Notes under the pieces: model-generated
The model's input: only the letters and a program-made list of their open reading frames with translations
Database searches by the model: none
Told to the model about the DNA's origin: nothing
Position numbers and translations under genes: made by a program
Origin: Sphagnum compactum
Lineage: Eukaryota; Bryophyta; Sphagnopsida; Sphagnales
Length of the DNA stretch: 64,000 bases
Assembly (NCBI GenBank): GCA_965153455.1
Contig: OZ234494.1
Location: 15,066,001-15,130,000, forward strand
Reading direction: 5' to 3'
Shown: piece after piece, positions 59,960-64,000 of the stretch
How positions within the stretch are numbered: position 1 is the first letter of the stretch
Layout: every line of letters begins with the position of its first letter

Positions 59960-60370
59960 ATTGTCCTTAGTAGCGTCCCACGTCTTTTACACAAACTATT
60001 GGTCTTTTGGGCCCAGAATCCCCGATCATCCCTTTCTGGCATGAGAATACGCCACGCCGCGTCCACTTTTTTTGTATTTGTGGTAGTGGGACACGGCGGT
60101 GTGTCGCACCAAAACGGCCACGTCTCATACGGTCTGATGTTTGAAAAGCGAGTCCGGAACTCCAGGGGTTTCTTTTTGGTCAAAAATGTATTAAAACAAT
60201 GGTTGCCTTTCCATGCCGTCTTTTTCTGACCACGTGTTTGGGGGGTAGGGAACACGGGAACCAACACCTGCACTTTAACAGCCTGGTGAAAAAAGGCCGC
60301 ATATTTAACCCGTAGAGTTATCCTTTTACTGCCATGCCCATTCGTCATTGCTCCGTACCTTACCCTGAGG
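59960..60370. promoter_or_regulatory. CpG-rich island with a G-box-type CACGTG, possible promoter
   Basis: About 22 CpG were counted by eye in 400 bp at near 50% GC, close to the number expected without depletion, whereas flanks are CpG-poor. A CACGTG motif is at about 60231. A 130-codon minus frame fills the island (60348 down to 59956, starting MTNGHGSKRITLRVKYAA), with no family resemblance. The 56-bp array follows directly on the right. A promoter or unmethylated element is possible, and no target gene is visible. Confidence 0.4.
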
Positions 60371-60450
60371 CATCATCATCCATTTTAATTCTTTAGATAA
60401 TTCAATCCCCTTTTTTGTAAAATATGGCATCGACAGTTGACCAATGACGT

Positions 60451-60860
60451 GTGGAAAGTCGTCATTATTACGGCATGAATAATTCCATTATTTTTATGAA
60501 ATTCTTGTGGAAAGTCGTCGTGATTATATGGCATGAATAATTCCATTATTTTTATGAAATTCTTGTGGAATGTCGTCATGATTATGGCATAAATAATTCC
60601 ATTATTCGTATGAAATTCTTGTGGAAATTCGTCATTATTATGGCATGAATAATTCCATTATTCATATGGAATTCTTTGTGGAAAGTCGTCATGATTATGG
60701 CATGAATAATTCCATTATTTGTATGAAATTCTTGTGGAAAGTCGTCATCATTATGGCATGAATAATTCCATTATTCATATGGTATTCTTGTGGAAAATCA
60801 TCATAATTATGGCATGAATAAGCCCATTATTCATATGGAATTATTGTGGAAAATCACTGA
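60451..60860. repeat. 56-bp tandem array, 7-8 copies
   Basis: GTGGAAA starts at 60451, 60507, 60565, 60621, 60678, 60734, 60790 and 60846, steps of 56-58 bp. Each unit carries GTCGTCATGATTATGGCATG and AATAATTCCATTATT. The CpG-bearing GTCGTC is kept in most copies. Confidence 0.95.
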
Positions 60861-62788
60861 GCACTCTTTATGAAAGAAAAATTATGATAATAGCAAATCT
60901 GAAAAAAATGAATTGATTTTTTGAAATATATTTAATCCATTTTGTCAATGTGGAAGCTTACCCTAGGCTGCAATAGTCTTTCTCTTTTCTGGCACTAAGT
61001 TTGTATGCTTTAAACTTCCCTTATTTCTCTTAATTCAGCAATCCATGTCCCATTAGCGAATCCAATTTAAACTAGTGTGAATAGGATTTATGTAACTGCT
61101 CCAACTGTGAAGAGGACAGTTTCCACAATAGAGCTCAATTGTGAAAAAAATAATTTTAAATTTAAATTTAAATTTTCAGTGACAAAAATTATCAAATTTC
61201 GATATCTCTCCCATCTTAGGTCTAAAAGTCGTGAAATCATCTCCAAGAAATCTCACTCGTTAAAGGCTTAAGTTTCCAACGTGATCAAGAGTTTACACCA
61301 ATTTCCCTACAAATTTAGTTTTGATTTAAATTTTTTTTTCTTTGAAACAATTATTCAATTATTCAATAACTTTTGCCTAAACATTACAAAATATCACTTG
61401 ATTAAGTAGAGGTGCACCCCTATTCATTGAAGGCTTTCTAATGGTACCAAAATCATGGAAATAGGCACTATGGTTGGGAGATCTCAACATAACAAAGAAA
61501 ACAAACAAACAACCTTTCTTAACAGAGAAATTTCAATCTGGAAAAAAAAAATTACAATGAAAAAAACACAAGTTTCCAAGTTTTTCTCAAAAAACATTTT
61601 GGTGCAAACTAGCAAAGATTTGCCATCGAAAAATCACTAATCCAAACAACAATTTCAAAAGGGTTCTTGACAATGGAAAATGACTTGTCAAATGCATAAG
61701 AATAAAATATTAACAATCCACTTCTCCTTTATATGTAAAACCCATTTATTTGGGTTTGAATTAGCCATGTGATGCAAAGAGAATGATTTTTAAAACAATC
61801 TTGCTTTGCAAAGAAACACTTTTACTTTTTATGTTGAAGAATAGTTAAAGTTCAATTTAAGTTTTAAATGATTATATTAAAAACATTTTTCCACAAATAC
61901 ATTTTCAACATCAATTTAGTTTACCACTTCCAAACAAGCAAATACAATGTGATTACCCTTGCAATGGTTCATTTGTTACTTTGTTTGCAATTAAACATGA
62001 ATTATTTCTTAGGCATAATGCACATCACGTTTATGAAAAAAAGGAAGAGTTTTGAAATATTTGGTGTGAAAATTTTAAGGACAACTCTAAAAAAATTTAT
62101 AAGATTTGGTGTCAATCTCATAAAAAGGTTGACAATTTAGGAGGTTTACAAGTTGTCATAGCAATGGCCAATTATAGTTTTGGGCTCCAATAGCCAAGAA
62201 ACCACAAAATATTTTGATTCCAAAAATGTTCACGATCAAGAAAAATTTAGGAATATAATTGATATACATCATACTCATATACATCATTGAAATAAGTGGA
62301 ATATCAAATAGTTTGTTTCCCTTATTTAAATTCATAATTTTTTTAAAAGTTCAAAATAATTAATTTTAAATAAGATAATTCCAAGTTCAAATATATTTTA
62401 TATAAGTTAGTTTTAAATCACTAGGTATTTTAAATGTATATGTCCTTGAAGATATCCTATTTCCCAACTTCAAGTCCAAAATGCTTGTAATGTTGAAATG
62501 TTATAAACCCAAGTGGATTTGTTATCTTTAGTTAAAGGCAAATCCGAATAATCAAATTAGGATTGTTTGGGGGTCATGAGCATTTTGAAACTAAAAAATT
62601 ACCACGTTGCCCTAAAAAAACATTTTAATCCTATTGAATTCAAAGTTGTTAAAATATTAAACAAACAATTTTCAACTTTTGTAAATTATTTGGTGGTTTT
62701 GATCATTTTCAAAAAGAAAGGATTACACATTTACTTATGTCACTTGTTAGTCATGCATTCACTATTATAAGTTAATAATACTATAATA
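60861..62788. other. AT-rich intergenic sequence
   Basis: No recognisable gene. Short frames at 61868-62140 and 62567-62770 have no family resemblance. Confidence 0.5.
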
Positions 62789-62808
62789 CAAGGGCGGCTT
62801 CAACACAT
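62789..62808. other. Single terminus matching the 38957 MITE family
   Basis: CAAGGGCGGCTTCAACACAT matches the left end CAGGGGCAGCTTCAACAC at 38957, and the following TTAGTTAATTAATTTTAAA also resembles that element's interior. No right end is found before 64000, so it is either a truncated copy or the start of a larger element leaving the window. Confidence 0.5.
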
Positions 62809-64000
62809 CTTTGCCAATTAGTTAATTAATTTTAAAAATTCAACTTCAAAAAGAAAAGTTTCAGCAAGGTTTTCATTTTCCTTCACTTTTTTTTTTGAGA
62901 AGTAATTTTTAAAACTATGGTAGTTATGTTAATCAAAATAAAACATCAAGGAAAGGAGGGTACATTCAGAAGTGAGAAACCTTTGACAATTTCAAAGATG
63001 ATTGAAAGTTTTAATTGAATTTCATTTTAAATTTGAAACTAACATGCTACACATTTTTGAACAAGTTTTGGTGAACCATTTGGTTTGGATTTTGTTATAA
63101 ATCCTTTGATTAATGTTGGGGGCTATTAGTTTTAATATTTTTCCAAAGCATATATTTTTAGAGTTGATTGTCAATTGTCAATGGTCAAGTGATGGTGGTC
63201 AATATGTATTCTTGCACATATGTCATGTTGTGTGCCACTCCACCCTTGCAATTACAACAAAATGAAACCCTTAATGAATGAATGTGTTCAATGGCAAAGT
63301 TGTATATAAAATTGTAATCTCATTGATGTCATAGTATTTGGAAATATGCCATATGAAATGTTGCACTTTGTGTGAATTTTTGGAGTGCCATGTTGAGAAT
63401 CAATTGGAAACAAAAGACAACATGTTGTAAAAATGCCAACATGTTACAAGAATATGGCACAAATTTTGAAAGGTAAGGAATCAACAAAATTAGCCTAAGC
63501 CTCACAATTTTTTAGAAAATAAAAATAAAAGATTTGCAACTTCATGAAAAGCAAAAGCTTTCTTAACTTTTAAAACATTTGTACTTTAATCTTGTTTCAA
63601 ACATTTAGAAATAATGGAATATGGTCATGTCATGTATTAATGCACATACTAATAAATTAAAAATTTGAACATGAAAATTTTGAAAATAATAAATGCTAAG
63701 CACATTCAATGTTATAAAGTTTTGTTAATAAACATTCATTTATAAGGTTAAATGAAAATAATGGGAGCTTATGAAAATTGATGGCCTTGATTGTTACAAA
63801 TCAATTTGCATAATGGGAGCTTTTTATTTTGTTTAAATTGTCTATTTTCTTCTTTTGTTAAGAAATAGAATTTCACGATTTAAGTGGCAACAAAACTTTA
63901 ATGCATGTGGTAATATAAATGTTAGTAGACTAATTTCCCTCAATGGCAAGGTTCCTTCCTTTTGTAGACTTAACAAAGATGGGTGTGTGTAATAATTTAA
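62809..64000. other. AT-rich intergenic sequence
   Basis: Nothing recognisable. It may be interior of the element starting at 62789, but no coding signal supports this. Confidence 0.45.

Noticed and set aside
1-64000. CRISPR arrays, operons or bacterial genes
   Set aside because: The tandem arrays lack unique spacers, and all recognisable proteins are eukaryotic transposon types. Nothing supports a prokaryotic origin.

Overview
This window looks like gene-poor nuclear DNA from a land plant with a large, repeat-rich genome. It is mostly AT-rich intergenic sequence carrying nested, decayed transposons, tandem arrays and small non-autonomous elements. I found no convincing host protein-coding gene and no rRNA or tRNA gene. 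Plant origin follows from a Ty1/copia element with the initiator-Met-tRNA type primer site (TGGTATCAGAGC) and from a chromodomain Ty3/gypsy element. That gypsy element has a well-formed chromodomain, which fits chromoviruses such as the Tcn1-like group reported from bryophytes and lycophytes. A seed-free plant host is therefore plausible, but this is inference only.

Layout. 1-1728: AT-rich DNA with three tandem copies of a hairpin-bearing repeat (291-900). 1729-10715: a CACTA-like element with an AT-rich GGCTATT satellite interior. A young minus-strand Ty3/gypsy chromovirus (3903-10055) sits inside it, with LTRs about 99% identical, gag and pol each broken by one in-frame stop, and a strict 155-bp tandem array in its leader. 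12027-12851: a solo LTR in a CATATG-rich minisatellite. 12852-14764: decayed Glu/Lys-rich coding remnant. 14765-21689: an old plus-strand Ty1/copia element with many stops and frameshifts, its integrase split by a second copy of the same solo LTR (18186-19004). A third copy lies at 46100-46985.

21690-64000: long AT-rich stretches. Islands in them are a pseudogene of an uncharacterised DFVENY/SDGC/HGKG protein family (25475-27345), two hAT-like MITEs with 8-bp target duplications (32388-32975, 58052-58402), a tRNA-derived SINE with an 18-bp duplication (33375-33564), a third MITE (38957-39136) with a matching single terminus at 62789, a pogo/CENP-B-like transposase pseudogene (44690-45790, minus), a transposase-like fragment (53183-53440), 78-bp and 56-bp tandem arrays, and two CpG-rich islands (36530-37110, 59960-60370) that could be promoters.

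The most unusual observation is that the unrelated gypsy and copia elements share about 250 bp of 5' leader, in the same sense orientation and roughly 90% identical over the core. In the gypsy element this module has expanded into five exact-period copies plus a partial one. The gypsy element also has a perfect 10-bp inverted repeat across its 5' LTR/internal junction, placed where a self-priming site would be.
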